A stretch of 64,000 nt of DNA from Calvatia gigantea (taxonomy: Eukaryota > Basidiomycota > Agaricomycetes > Agaricales > Lycoperdaceae). A program made the translations under genes and the position numbers. Shown here one piece after another: positions 1 to 11,225 of this stretch; within the stretch, counting starts at the first letter, position 1, and each line of letters starts with the position of its first letter. The notes under the pieces are model-generated. The model did not search any database and was not told the DNA's origin. It worked only from the letters and a program-made list of their open reading frames with translations. Where the stretch lies: the NCBI GenBank assembly GCA_025093985.1, contig JACAAK010000001.1, positions 620,001 to 684,000 on the forward strand, written 5' to 3'.

Positions 1-1
1 T

Positions 2-2023
2 GGGACGGGGAGGCATATATTGAGTATCGGAAGTGGATTGGCGGGCGTCGGAGGGCCTATATCTGTGCGTGCTGCTATTCGTGGGTTAAGCCCGAGGATA
101 AGCAAGTCCAGGAAGAGTCTGGAAAGGAGGAGAAGCGGGAAAGGGAAAGGGAAAGAAAGCCAGTCCGGGAGTGGTCAGCAACTCGAGAGGAACCAAGAGG
201 TACAGCTAGAAAGGGAGAAGCAGAAGCAGGAGAGGGAGGAGAGGGAGCGAGAACAGCAGCGACAATCGCGCGAAGGACCGTCTGATAATCCCCCTCGTTC
301 GGACGTTGCGAGTGGGAGTGCCTCCGAAAGTTTACCCCCCCCTCCGGCTATGTCCACCACGTTTTTGTCAGGACCTGGACCGAGAACAGGCTCACCTGTT
401 CGTGCGCTCCCACCTATCCCCACTCCTGCGCCCGGCTCCTCGCAACACCAAGCCCAACCAACAGCATCACAGCAGAAGGACACAAGGCCCACCTCCTCTG
501 GAGGCAAATCGAGACGCAAACAGCCCCCTAGGGACTCCGTCGTGACCTCCGAACCCGCGCCCACCTCGTTTCTAAATATACCTTCGGCTTCACCACTGAA
601 ACTCGATTTTGACCAACCTATCGACAAACCCACTCCTCCTTCTACTGCCTCAATAAGCGTTGTCGCGCCTTCATCTTCATCCTCTCCTACAACTAGCAGC
701 AGCGAGAGAAAGTTCAAGGGACGTTCATCGACGGGTGATGCCGCAGGCCTTGGGTCCCCGGGCGCCGTGCAGTCGTTTGCTGAAGCTGCTGCTATCGCTG
801 CCACTCCAAATACCACCAGTGGTGCGGGTGCTAGTGGGATTCTCGTCGAAGCAGGCTCGAGCACAAGCGGTGTTCCTGCAGCACCAGACGGTGGTGAAGG
901 TGACAAAGGTGGCTCTAGGAGACTGTCGACGGCTTCGAGGGTTCGCTTCGAAGATGATACAACAAGTACGAGTGCCAGTCCTGCGACTGTGGAGGCAACC
1001 ACAGCGGAGAGGAGGAAGGGGAAGGAGAAGGAAGAGAGGGGAAAGGAAAGGGAGGGAAAGGGAAAGGGAAAGGGAAAAGCCAAGGAGAAGGACAAGGAGA
1101 CTAAATGGAAGTTTAGGCTGACCCCACCTAGTGGCCAATCCCCTACGTCGATCGAGACACCCAGCGCGGAATCAGGGAACAAACCTGGACCCGAACAGTC
1201 GCCTGAGATGGCCAACACATCCTTCCTGGACTTCTACTCTAACCCTCCGTCAGTTCACTCCCGGCGTACTTCTGAACAATCTGGCTTAGAACGCACTCCA
1301 AGTAATGGTGGCCAAGATCGAATCTGGTCAATGCAACTTCCGGGTCGTGACGTGATCCCACCTCCCCCTCCCACTCCGAGCACAGGACTTAAATCGAAGT
1401 GGAGCAATACGACGATGCAGACAAATCACACTCAATCCTCTTCTACGGATTCAGGGAATGGGTCCGAAGCACAGCACCTTGAAGTTGTACCAGAGACATC
1501 GCGATATTCGAATATCTTCCCATTCCCACTTGCTATCCCCCCATCTCCGAACATGCCTGAAGGATTCGCGGGTGTTGAGCCTTCGCCTTCGTTGATGTCA
1601 CCTACTGCAAGTCTGCCTGTACCTGGTACGTCGAGAAAGCCGGGTCATGGCAAACACCTTCAAATGCCCAACACAGGGCGTCCAGGTGCATCCGGCGACA
1701 AACCTGAAGATGCTTCTAACGCAGGCAGCACTGACTCTCCGACCGACAGCTTTCCTTATTCTATCTCAGACATACATTTCAGAAATAGCCTCCTAGGATC
1801 CGACTCCGACCCGGATCTAGAGCCAGGACAGGTACAATTTGCTCGTCGGCATTCACTCACACATCCGCCCCTCCCTTCGACGCCGTTGACGCCTCAACGG
1901 TTCAACCCTGGACAAGAACAACCCCAACAGCAACAACACAGCGCTGCGAGTTCGATTGTTCAAAGGGTATTTGGTGGTAGGAGTGGAAACTCGACAGCAC
2001 GGACGCCACCTAGTGGCCCTTGA
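2..2023 (+). CDS. Low-complexity Ser/Pro-rich protein, C-terminal part (5' end outside window)
   Basis: One frame is open from the left edge to a TGA at 2021-2023 (about 673 codons) with no ATG near the edge, so this is the last exon of a larger gene. I do not recognise the product. The visible part looks disordered throughout: an Arg/Lys/Glu-rich stretch near 120-280, Ser/Thr/Pro-rich segments, a second Lys/Gly/Glu-rich block at about 1010-1110 with repeated Gly-Lys pairs, PPPPPTPS-type proline runs near 1360, and a Gln-rich stretch before the C terminus. No enzymatic motif, membrane segment or ordered domain is visible. Such tails occur in fungal signalling, cytoskeletal and polarity proteins, but nothing here picks one. 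Frame openness and codon bias make coding status likely; identity needs the upstream exons. Confidence 0.6.
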   Translation, partial: GTGRHILSIGSGLAGVGGPISVRAAIRGLSPRISKSRKSLERRRSGKGKGKESQSGSGQQLERNQEVQLEREKQKQEREEREREQQRQSREGPSDNPPRSDVASGSASESLPPPPAMSTTFLSGPGPRTGSPVRALPPIPTPAPGSSQHQAQPTASQQKDTRPTSSGGKSRRKQPPRDSVVTSEPAPTSFLNIPSASPLKLDFDQPIDKPTPPSTASISVVAPSSSSSPTTSSSERKFKGRSSTGDAAGLGSPGAVQSFAEAAAIAATPNTTSGAGASGILVEAGSSTSGVPAAPDGGEGDKGGSRRLSTASRVRFEDDTTSTSASPATVEATTAERRKGKEKEERGKEREGKGKGKGKAKEKDKETKWKFRLTPPSGQSPTSIETPSAESGNKPGPEQSPEMANTSFLDFYSNPPSVHSRRTSEQSGLERTPSNGGQDRIWSMQLPGRDVIPPPPPTPSTGLKSKWSNTTMQTNHTQSSSTDSGNGSEAQHLEVVPETSRYSNIFPFPLAIPPSPNMPEGFAGVEPSPSLMSPTASLPVPGTSRKPGHGKHLQMPNTGRPGASGDKPEDASNAGSTDSPTDSFPYSISDIHFRNSLLGSDSDPDLEPGQVQFARRHSLTHPPLPSTPLTPQRFNPGQEQPQQQQHSAASSIVQRVFGGRSGNSTARTPPSGP

Positions 2024-2381
2024 CGATCCCCAATTCATGATATTACTTTCCGGATCATGTTTTCCTGCATCGACTTTTTTTTTCAACCAGTGGGTTTCGG
2101 GACCATTGAAGGTTCATTTTTTTGCATGTTCATAATGTATTAATAGTTTTCATTCTTGATTTGCTTCTAACTCTTGTTGACTTGATACTGCTTTACATTG
2201 CTATAATCGCTCCCTCGGCTATAGCTCCATTGGACCTGCCAAAAAGTACGTTCATTACCGTATGTAATATATGTTAAAGCTATCACTTCCCAGAAACCAG
2301 TCCTGTCGTCTAACCAATCCCTAAAAACCCCTAACCACAAAATGTGAAGTAGATGCAGAATTCGTATCAAAAGGGACATAA
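2024..2381. other. Intergenic, convergent 3' ends
   Basis: AT-rich spacer between the upstream (+) gene and VPS53 (-). T-rich tracts around 2075-2150 are consistent with 3' UTR and polyadenylation signals. I see no gene in it. Confidence 0.5.
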
Positions 2382-5300
2382 CTACTGCATCGACGAATCC
2401 TTTCTCAGCCCAAAAGTAACGAACCTCTTAAAATCAGAAAACACCTCCCTCTTCGGCTCACCTGCCCCACTTCTTCCAGGTGCCCCATCACCAGTACTGG
2501 AACCGGTCGCGGGTCCACTTGAACTTTGCGTCGAAATGCCACCGCCACTCAGACTGTGGAATATCCCTTCCGCGGCAGTTGGGCCCAAGGGCAACGAGAT
2601 TCTGCTGCCAGCTGGGCTAAGCAGACTTCCACCAGGAGCACCGGATACATTGCCTGTGAGCTGTGGATCCATGTCGAGTGACGACAGGAAGGAAGTACTA
2701 TCCAGGTCGGTCTTAGTGCTTGTAATCATCAGGAAACTGTCTTCAAGGTCCTGTTCCATCGTTCGTGGAACACCTTTCAGGTCCAAAACCTATTCAATTT
2801 TCATCTTCAGAAACCTGGGCATTAATGCAGCTGGGAAATAAATCACCTTTTGGAAGTTAATCAGTGATGCATCCCCAATAAGGATTGTGTAGTTGAGGAC
2901 AAAGTTCTCTTTTGGATCCTAGTATGTCGTTTTGTGTTTAGCACAGGGGTGTAGTCGGCAGTTGATAACGTACTAACCAATGGCGTCACGATCACTTTTA
3001 GGAGTGCCTCCAGACGTGTTGTTGTTTTTGTCAACGCCTTCGTATATCTGTCAAACGTCGAGTTCGTTGACAAGCACAGTTGTGGGTTCAGAAGCGAAGT
3101 CGGGAGAGAAGAAAAAGGCCGGCGTACAAATTTGTCACCAGACTCTCTCCTGGCATCTTTGTCAGATACGCTTTAACGACCTGGAGGTCTATTAAAAGCT
3201 AAGTAAATCCGCATGGGTACTTCGGTCAGACCATCTGCATAGAAAAGGAAACCAAATGCGCACCTGCTCCGCACCAATTTCCCCCAAAGGTCGACTTCTC
3301 ACGAGTGCGCTGATAAACTTGACCAAAATCAAACTAGAAGCAAGATACCAGCTGTCAGTATATCGCGTGGGCTTACAAGAAGTTGTTTCAAGATAAAATA
3401 AAGAGACCCAGAAGCGGAAGAGAGAAAGGCCGAACGCACCTGCAGACTTTATCCAGAAAGTTCCGCAAATACTTTTTCTGCTCTGTCAGTGGTTTAACAG
3501 TTTCCACCACCTGCTCGGCTGCCTTGACTAAGTCATCAACATATGATGATTGTCCGCTGACTTGATTCTGGTTTGACCAATTCGAGCGTGCCATTGTCGT
3601 AAAGTACACATCTATTGCGCCTTCCACTTCGCGAAGGAGGACAGTGATGGCCGCTGAAATAGAACTACAGAAAGTAACCCCATTTGTCAGTGACCGTGAA
3701 ATTCCGTGATAGTTTGGTAAATAAGGAGTACCTGACAAAGAGATCACGCTCTTTCCGGAATGTCACCTTATCCTTAAAGTCTTCGTTGATCTTCCCTTTG
3801 ATTTTCTCCTCGAGCTAAACCAGGTTCGGAAGATTTCTCTCAAAGACAGTAGAGGGACCTACCTCAGATGCCGTCGTTTGGCAGTAGTCAGCCGTGTTAA
3901 TCACCAAACAAGCTTGCTTGATCTCATTGACGTCGAATCTCGAGTCCATGGATTTACGTGCTGTAGAACTAGACCCCAAAAATCAGAGGCTATCTGAGTC
4001 ACAACATCCGATCGTGCTCACCGCTGTTTGGGAGCGCTAAACGACAGCACATCCTCTAAGTTGTTTTCTGAGAACTTAACCAAAATACCAAGTATGGCCA
4101 GAACACACCAGCGTATATCCTCAACCACTTCCTGTGCAAATTGCACAGATCAAAGAATACCTGACCAGTGGACAGCTTTGCGCACTGATCCAAACTCTGA
4201 CCGTAGAAGTAAAACAGTTCAGTAGATGATGGTAGGACAACTATTGGGTGTTCGCCCTTCTCAGTCTCCTCTGAAGTCCGATTTGTCTCGAGTGATGTCC
4301 GCGGGGGAGCCTTTCCCTTCTTTCGATGAGGTGCGAGCATCTCCGCTAAGACTCTGCAAAACCCAACGTCAGCGGCACCGCCGCTATACATGAGCCACGG
4401 AAGATGGTTGCGTACTTGTCCTGAGCATCAACAAATATGCCGAGATGGGGTTCAAAAGCTGCTGAGATGGGCTTCTGCGGTTGACTTGTCCCGCTTGTGA
4501 ATTTCAAAATCTCCGTGAACTGCCAGAGAAACAACCGGGTTGGTGAAACTTCACAATTAAGGACAAAATGGGCTTACCGGTGTTACCCACTTTTTCGCCA
4601 TCGAAAGCTCGAAATCAACAGTTTGCTGAAGATCATCCAATAGCGACTTCACACTCAAACTCGATGCAGCTTTTGAAAGCAAAGTCACAATATCATCTCT
4701 TGACACGACAAATCAGCACTTAAACCAGACATCACCTCATTCAAAGCGATCCTCACCTTGTGATCTCAGTGAACTTGGCCAATAAAAACCACCCAACCTG
4801 CCACTGTGACGGAAACACCCTTCCTTGCTCCAGCTCATGACTCTGCATCAACCTCCGGAACCACGCAAACCTTCTCGAGATGTTATCCAATTGCCCAGCC
4901 TCGTCGCTAGTTCTAAAGATGCGGCGATACTCCTTTAGCTCAAGTGCCACGTAACGGTCTACAAGATGTAAACGGAAGTCTGGGCCCAAGACATCGACAG
5001 CAAGGCAGGCTTGGGTTATTAATCCAGGCTTAATCTGCTTCGCGGTGTCTTGAAGATAGCTGGCATTTCTCCATATCAGTTGGTTAGGAGGGATGTGAGG
5101 TAGTGGACATACAATGCGTCAAAGTCAGCGTCGAGTTGTGTGCGTAGCTCCCCTTGGATTTCTTGAATGCGTTTCCAGACGCGTGATATTCGTTGAACGG
5201 ATGTGTACTGTTTGAATGCAGCGGAGATTTCCTTGACGGCCTGTCGCTAATTCCTCAGCCACTTCCTTTCGAAGAGCGTAGGCTCGGGACACACACCGCT

Positions 5301-5974
5301 AGCGATCCTGATACCTCCTTGTACCGCTTCTCCTTGATGTAGTCTTCAAGTTGTGTCATAGCGTTGACTAAAGAGATTTTTAGGTCCTTAGTTCCCAACA
5401 TAGGGAGATGAACACAGACCTAGCATCTGCAACCGCCTCAACATCGTCATACTGAGAATTAGATTTTTCTTCGCGAGGTCGAGAATCTGGATATCCTTGG
5501 TTATATTCCTAACAACAGCCTCCGACTCCGTGGCTTTCTCTCGTATACGAGACATTTGTCCAAGCAAGTCCTAAGAAAGGGAGTCAATAATCTAAATATT
5601 ACTCCTTCCACCCACTCACAGAAATCATCTCCTGAATTAAGGACATACGCTCCGGGTCCTGGTTGTTCTTCAACTCCTCCTGGAGTTCATCTATTTCCTG
5701 CTGCAACCTCGCCTGCGTTTCGTTAAGTTTCTGATTCACAGATTCTATGTGGGCCAGTGAAGCCTCTAATCAATACCCTTGGTGATGAGTTGCAAGCCAA
5801 GTTATGAAGCGAAAGACCTATTCACATACCATCAGGAAAGAAATCATTCAAAATTGCCACAGGATTGAAATCCTGCGACAGCCCGTCTAACTGGTCGGGT
5901 TGTTCAGCTGGCATAATCTCCAGTACGCGTTGGATGGCCAGAATCACTTCGTACGGCAGTTCATCGTTTTGCAT
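2382..5974 (-). CDS. VPS53: Vps53, GARP/EARP tethering complex subunit
   Basis: Multi-exon gene read from ATG 5974 down to TAG 2382. Vps53 is a large coiled-coil subunit of the GARP complex, which tethers endosome-derived vesicles at the trans-Golgi network. Segments that identify it: an N-terminal coiled coil (5560-5760) leading into LDLAKKNLILSMTMLRRLQ and EDYIKEKRYKEV (5270-5500), a family hallmark; FEPHLGIFVDAQDKYATIF (about 4400-4460); PSSTELFYFYGQSLDQCAKLS followed by RKWLRIYA (about 4130-4250); and a C-terminal VLDLKGVPRT (about 2760-2790) before a Ser/Gly-rich tail. Exon 1 is 5830-5974 with a GTATGT donor; roughly a dozen short introns interrupt the rest, and not all were resolved. 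The start is preferred because it opens directly into the Vps53 N-terminal helix. It is divergent from the Yippee gene, 243 bp away. Identification is firm; some inner exon edges are approximate. Confidence 0.9.
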
Positions 5975-6217
5975 GGGTTATCAAGCTGACCTGGCCGTAT
6001 TGCGAATAATCGTTGTCCAATCCCCAGGACAGTGTTGGCAACTGAGTAAGTTTCGTCAGTGTGAAATGTTGTCAGGGTTGTAGGAATACATGACCCTAAC
6101 CCTAGACAAGGTGTTTGATACCCTATTCTGTCCAGCTCGCATGATCCACTTCCCGACTCGCATGTCGTCTTTCCCTCCGACGAGCTGACGTCCGATATCA
6201 TTGTCTTGGTTATATCC

Positions 6218-6811
6218 ATGGCAAACACCACATTATCGCCTAACTCTGATACCCAATCCCAAGTTGTTTTAACATACGATGACCAACCAAGGTACATCTG
6301 CTCAAAGTGTTCTGCAATCATCGTATGGATCTCCCGCGCGCAGCCCTTCCGAGTCGTTCTAAGTATTTACAGGCCCTACAGGACGAGATGATTAGCAGGT
6401 CGTTTACTGGCCGTGATGGCAGAGGCTTGTATGTCGCCTTATACCCCTCCATGCCTTGGAACCCTCCATGAATCACTGAATCCCCTTAGCTTGATGCACT
6501 CAGCAACAAATGTCAAGTTGGGCAGGCGAGAAGATCGCTCCCTACAGTGAGTTAGTCGAACTTCCTCCGCCCCCCACCTTAGAGAATCTATTGCAGGACC
6601 GGAATACACACGGTTGCAGACATCTACTGCATGGGGTGTAATGATCGACTAGGCTGGTACTATCACAAAGCCGCTGATTATTCTCAGAAATATAAGGAAG
6701 GTAAGCCGACAGTGACTTACTGGAACCTCTCTATCAACTATCCTTTTAGGTAAATATCTCCTTGAGCGTGAACGACTTGTGAAGGAGAACAACTGGTCTC
6801 TGGATGAATGA
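6218..6811 (+). CDS. Yippee-like zinc-binding protein (YPEL/Moh1 family)
   Basis: Five exons, 6218-6322, 6373-6428, 6490-6546, 6597-6700 and 6750-6811, join in frame to a 127-residue protein, the usual length for Yippee proteins (about 110-130). It shows the two zinc-binding pairs, [10 protein letters not shown] and [11 protein letters not shown], the central [11 protein letters not shown] motif, and the conserved C-terminal run [16 protein letters not shown]. Each intron is 45-62 nt with canonical GT/AG ends, and each was placed by restoring the family alignment. Yippee proteins fold like the cereblon thalidomide-binding and Mis18 domains; yeast Moh1 and human YPEL5 are relatives, and YPEL5 associates with the CTLH ubiquitin ligase. 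It runs divergently from VPS53. No single exon exceeds about 105 nt, so ORF scans miss the gene. Confidence 0.93.
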
Positions 6812-7251
6812 CGTCATTAATCGAATCCTGTACCATGTAAGTGTATACCCAACCAACTTTGGTGGAAATATTTCGGGTGTTACGCGCAAACGCGCACTCT
6901 GCGGGACGCAAGGACTAACCTGGTTAGCCGCAAGCGCGTGAGCAACGAAATCCAATCCACGCGGACGCTTGGCGATGAGTAGTGTCCCGAAGATACTGAC
7001 TGGGTGGACATGACGGCAAACCGGACTCCCTAGGCCACTTTTGCCCGTCGAGAATGCCGATGACCACGCGCTTCGTTGATTGAATCCGGCCAAGCACGCC
7101 GGTGCCAGCCTCAAGGTAGTGTATCATCTCAAATGAAATGTACTGCTTGGGTCTTATACACGACCCTGAAAGCATTGCCCACGAGCTAGACCCGACTTAA
7201 AAAGGAACCCTCCTCACACCCATAACTTCTCTATCCACCCCCACCACCCTC
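6812..7251. other. Intergenic region downstream of the Yippee gene
   Basis: About 440 bp with short unconvincing frames on both strands and no recognisable motif. Confidence 0.4.
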
Positions 7252-8049
7252 ATGAGCACTAGCCTCGCCATCACCAGTCGCCAACTCAGCCGCTTTATTA
7301 GCGCCTCTATCTTGCTCTCGATCGCCGTCCTGGCATGTTCAATGGTCTTCCTTAGAACTACCTCATTCTGGCTGAGTGAAGCCGGGTTCGTATTCACCAT
7401 AATCCACCATTCGATCATCCTGCACAACCAACGGAAGCGCTGTGAGGATGGCAAACTCGGGCTGAGACCGAGTGGCACAGGTCACAACGTTGAACGTTGG
7501 ACCTCGTTTTCTTGTTTATATTATGAGTACCTTTGACCACGGCCATTTTCTGTATTGTTTTTCTGCCTTATTGTCCACTTTACTTGGATGATTCGTCGTA
7601 GTATAAAAGTCTACATATCATGTACTGCACCTCAGTTCTCGTGCGTATATCGAGACTGAGGTGAGTTTCAGCTTATATTCTTGTGTTACTTATCATACTG
7701 ATTGTGTTGTAATTACTATCCTATTCTTTCAGGTAATGAATACTAGTTCTCGTGCGTATATCGGGAGACTGAGTTACTATTGTATTCTTTCAAGTGCAAG
7801 CAACTGAACCAACTACACCCCTCATCCTTGCCTATCCCCATTTCCTCGAGGAAGTCCATCATATTTCTAACATGGTTCATCGCCGTCGTTTACACAGCGG
7901 CTCTCAGAATTGTAATAACGTGGACTTACTATTTGGTCGGCAAGCACTTAGATGGATGGGAGGCACGTTATATTGCAATTGTATTTGAGTTGGTGTTTCT
8001 GGCCTTGGAAGTCCCGTTAATGATAATGATTGCCCTGTGGTGTGTGTGA
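7252..8049 (+). CDS. Hypothetical small multi-span membrane protein (doubtful, possibly decayed)
   Basis: Two hydrophobic coding blocks lie on this strand. The first, from ATG 7252, encodes about 75 residues with two membrane-like helices (SASILLSIAVLACSMVF and EAGFVFTIIHHSIIL). The second, near 7800-8049, encodes EPTTPLILAYPHFLEEVHH and then, in a different frame, two more helices (FIAVVYTAALRIVITW and IAIVFELVFLALEVPLMIM). The arrangement resembles small four-span proteins common in mushrooms, but I could not join the blocks with good splice sites: a donor at 7482 and acceptor at 7800 would fuse blocks one and two in frame, yet the frame change near 7870 remains unexplained. A further tail with RQAMRNGTTSRNIEL at about 8075-8115 is in yet another frame. 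Either small introns were missed or the gene carries frameshifts. Function unknown. Confidence 0.35.
7634..7794. repeat. Imperfect direct repeat inside the putative membrane-protein intron
   Basis: The string AGTTCTCGTGCGTATATCG occurs at 7634 and again at 7745, each followed by a near-identical AGACTGAG. A second block (TTACTATCCTATTCTTTCAG, near 7713) recurs as TTACTATTGTATTCTTTCAAG near 7774. The result is two interleaved copies of a pyrimidine-rich tract resembling a 3' splice site. Confidence 0.7.
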
Positions 8050-8425
8050 GAGAGAAGGGTTGCTTTGGGAGCGCCAGGCCATGCGAAATGGTACCACCTC
8101 CCGCAATATCGAGCTTGTGAGTCTGTTTGGTTTCCTCTTTGTGCGATAATTGATTTAGCAATATTGAACAGGATTGTTGTTTTTTCGAAGCCTATTTTGG
8201 GCATGAACCACGGACTTTAGTGTGTTATGTATTTCCTTTCGTGATTACAGTTCTACAATTCGAACATTTGGAGCTCGGGGACAATAAAATATATTTGTGC
8301 AGTTATCAACATAGGAATAGCAAAAACCCCTGTTTATCTCCACTGTTTATCAATAGGACCCGAAATAAACCAATCGGACTCTGAGTGATGACACGCTGAC
8401 AACGCCTGCTCAAGCGAACCACACT

Positions 8426-9196
8426 ATGGACCACGGCCACAGCATGCACACGTTTGACCACACCGGACACGACGGTCACGGAGGCCACGACATGCCGATG
8501 CCACATCAATGCACAATGGACATGCTCTGGTAACTTACACCTTCACCTGGCGCCAACTGTGTACGAACTCAATCACTGAACACGTCCATAGGAACACCAA
8601 CGTAATAGACACCTGCATCGTCTTTCGCAGCTGGCACATCACATCCACGACTTATTTCGTCTTCTCTTTCTTCGTCATCATCGGTCTCGGCGTCTTTTAT
8701 GAATATCTCCGTCTCTTCTCTCGGCGCTTCGACCAAAACCTCGCTTTGGCACTGTCATCATCTAAAGGCAAGAGCAGAATCCGCATATCTAGTGCCGGCA
8801 CTTCACCAGAACGTCCTCATGAAGACGCAGGATTATTGACCGGCCGGAAGTCGAAAGCCCATCTGACCGAGTACGTGTCCATAAATATGTTGTGAGACGG
8901 TTGTTGACTGTGGTTGTATAGAACTCGGATTCCCCTCGTCTCCCGAATAATGAGAGCAGGACTTTATGGCGCTACTGTGTTCCTGTCTTTCTTCCTTATG
9001 CTTGTGTTCATGACTTACAATGTACGTAAGGTTCAAGCAATCTATGCTGCCTATCTTGTTGACATTTCGCTAGGCATATCTCATCCTCGCTGTGGTTCTG
9101 GGTGCTGCCCTTGGTCACTTCATCTTTGGCTCGTCAATGGATATTGACGCCGTCCTTGGGGATTCAACAAACGGTAAAGGCATGGCTTGTCACTAA
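8426..9196 (+). CDS. CTR-family high-affinity copper transporter
   Basis: Four exons (8426-8529, 8592-8870, 8922-9021, 9074-9196) give 201 residues. CTR proteins form trimers that import Cu(I) across the plasma or vacuolar membrane. The extracellular N terminus is rich in His and Met (MDHGHSMHTFDHTGHDGHGG, then DMPMPHQCTMDMLW), as expected for copper capture. TM1 (TTYFVFSFFVIIGLGVFY) follows the family signature FRSWHI; a long Ser/Arg cytosolic loop comes next; TM2 holds the MxxxM pore motif (MLVFMTYN) and TM3 the GxxxG packing motif (GAALGHFIFG). The C terminus ends in MACH, a Cys-His pair like those that hand copper to chaperones. Splice phases are consistent throughout. It converges with PRE9 only 141 bp away. 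Whether it sits in the plasma membrane (CTR1/3-like) or vacuole (CTR2-like) cannot be told. Confidence 0.95.
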
Positions 9197-9337
9197 AGCG
9201 CATGCTTCACATCCGTAGTACTTGTATGACCATGTCCGAATATCCAAATGCACGCGTTGCTATGCCAGCACTCAAAAAAATAGCACAAGGAAACGGTGAT
9301 TATGAAAATAACAGTACAAAAATCTGCGAATGCAGCT

Positions 9338-10565
9338 TTACGTTGACTTCATCTCGGTATCCTCGTCTTTCTTTATCAGTCCTTCAGTCTGCAGGAGGGC
9401 ATCAATTTCCGCCGGTCGGTAGATCTTGGCCTTGTGCGTTTTCGTCTCCTCGTCAAGTGTCAAAACGGCAAATTCCACTAAATGGGACGAGCCATTAGCA
9501 TTTCCTGAAGGAGAGTGAGAGGTCGAAATCAAGAACCCACGTTTTTCGCTGCTTAAAGTTGTGCTATCCATCGTCTTGCTCATAGTTCTAAGAACCAATC
9601 CAATTGCGTCTTTCACAACAATATCATCTTTATATTCTTGCTTCAATAAACTCTGCGCCGTCCCGTTGTTAGCTCCGATACAGGTCGCCTTCCAGCCAGA
9701 GTAGTTGCCTGACGGATCGGAGTGGTATAGTTGGAATTTGTAGTGAGGATCATATCCAGCGTAGAGAATCGAGACACCAAATGGCCGAAGACCTGGCAAA
9801 ACAAAATATTTGGCTCCTTGTTCCGCATGGAGTGGATGGATGGCAACCAGGGGCGTACCTCCAAACTGAGTATATCCCTGTTTCAAATCGCACAACTTCT
9901 GTGCCAAAAGCTCAACGGGTATGTCCTCATTATAAGCCAACAAATGCCGCTGTGCTGCTGTCCTCGCATAATTCACCAGCGAATTCGCATCGGCCGTCAA
10001 TCCTGCCACACCACCTATCGTATTCCTATTTCAAGTCAATCGTAGCCTCAGTTTCGTTCCTTACAGTTCGCGCGCCACGAAAGAAGAATGTACGTACGAA
10101 TTAAGCAAAAAGATCTTCTCACCACTCCCACCGTAACCGCCCTCCTTAGTACCTGCGAGATCGAGGAGCTTGCCTGTGACTTTCTTCTCTGCTGCGAGGA
10201 CAACGCCGTCTTGCGCTAGGACGCCGAGAACAGTTCCGGCGTGCGATATTGCTTCCATGGCATATTCGACTTCGGTTTGAAATGTGATGAGTGATTGCAC
10301 CTACAAAGAATTCAGAGGAATTACTTTGGTATAAACGCCCTTTTATAAGTTTAAAAGGTCAGTGGGACAGTGCAAGGAGTAAGAGACGTTATAGGGTACC
10401 TTCAGGCGAGAAGATGGTTGTGCGACCTGGGGGAGTGATATCATATTGGTGATTACGGGCAATATGAATGGGTGTACACAAATCTTACTATCGTATCTCC
10501 GAGCCTATACATACTCACAATAAGTACGGGTTATATAGTATTCGAGGGGGATGGAGACATACCAT
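9338..10565 (-). CDS. PRE9: 20S proteasome alpha subunit Pre9/PSMA4 (alpha3)
   Basis: Eight coding exons: 10563-10565, 10489-10504, 10400-10426, 10325-10339, 10098-10269, 9859-10025, 9541-9792 and 9338-9477. Together they make 263 residues, close to the family norm. The product starts [20 protein letters not shown], the alpha-subunit signature, and continues [13 protein letters not shown], then DIKQ-type [11 protein letters not shown] joined to [14 protein letters not shown] and [15 protein letters not shown], which match PSMA4 best. The first coding exon is the ATG alone, and GRLYQ comes from a 15-nt micro-exon. Two introns (9793-9858 and 9478-9540) are multiples of three without stops, so an unspliced reading shows two false insertions. 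The C terminus is short and acidic. Alpha3 forms part of the gated outer ring of the 20S core. Confidence is high because every conserved segment is restored by canonical splice sites. Confidence 0.95.
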
Positions 10566-11225
10566 GGTGAAGTAGATAAAGATGAGGGGTGATTAAGCCC
10601 AGGACTGAACGCGTCACCTTGCATAACGCGTCCTTCGGTACTTGCCGGTGCCCGTGCACAATTAATTACTTCGTCACTTCGCCTGGTCCCCTGCTGAATT
10701 CTTTTTATCACGCAAGCATTGATGCTCGAGTGTCTTCAGTACGGTAACACAATGCTGACCTAGGAACTCTATTGAAGCTTCTCATTTGTGATTAGTACTT
10801 CGCATTATTCTACCTTTATTTCCCTTTATCAGTCAAAGGTCAATCCCCGCCGTCAATAATCCTCAAGCTATCCAAACTATCGACAGAACAGCTGAGAAGA
10901 TAGAAGTTCGACCCGCAAAGTGGAACTCCCACAGACCATCAGAGTTTTTCTTGGCGTAATTGTGGTATGAAAGAGTGACTGAGGGAGAGATGGCAGTGGC
11001 GGCACCACATGACAGATCTCGGGCTTGGGCGGGAAGTAGTAGTAGGCTTCACCAAATCTGGGTTTTATTCCTTCCCAATCCTTGGACACTTGGATGGTCT
11101 GTGATATTGGAAGGGTAAACATTGCATACTTCAAACTCTTGCTGCTGTCACGGTTTTCCTCGTGGCCATAATATAGGGGGGACATCGATGTTGAATGCAT
11201 CACCCTGATGTTTATTTTAGTTCAT
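10566..11225. other. Intergenic region between PRE9 and gluconokinase
   Basis: Upstream region of PRE9 and 3' flank of the gluconokinase gene, both on the minus strand. A 108-codon minus-strand frame (10877-11203) has no family resemblance. I see no supported gene. Confidence 0.4.

Noticed and set aside
175..1218. A 347-codon antisense frame opposite the first gene
   Set aside because: It mirrors Ser/Glu/Lys-rich low-complexity coding sequence and yields long Leu/Phe/Ser runs with no motif; typical shadow frame.
9338..10009. A single uninterrupted 223-codon proteasome ORF
   Set aside because: It contains two insertions absent from all PSMA4 proteins that are exactly bounded by GT and AG; they are introns.
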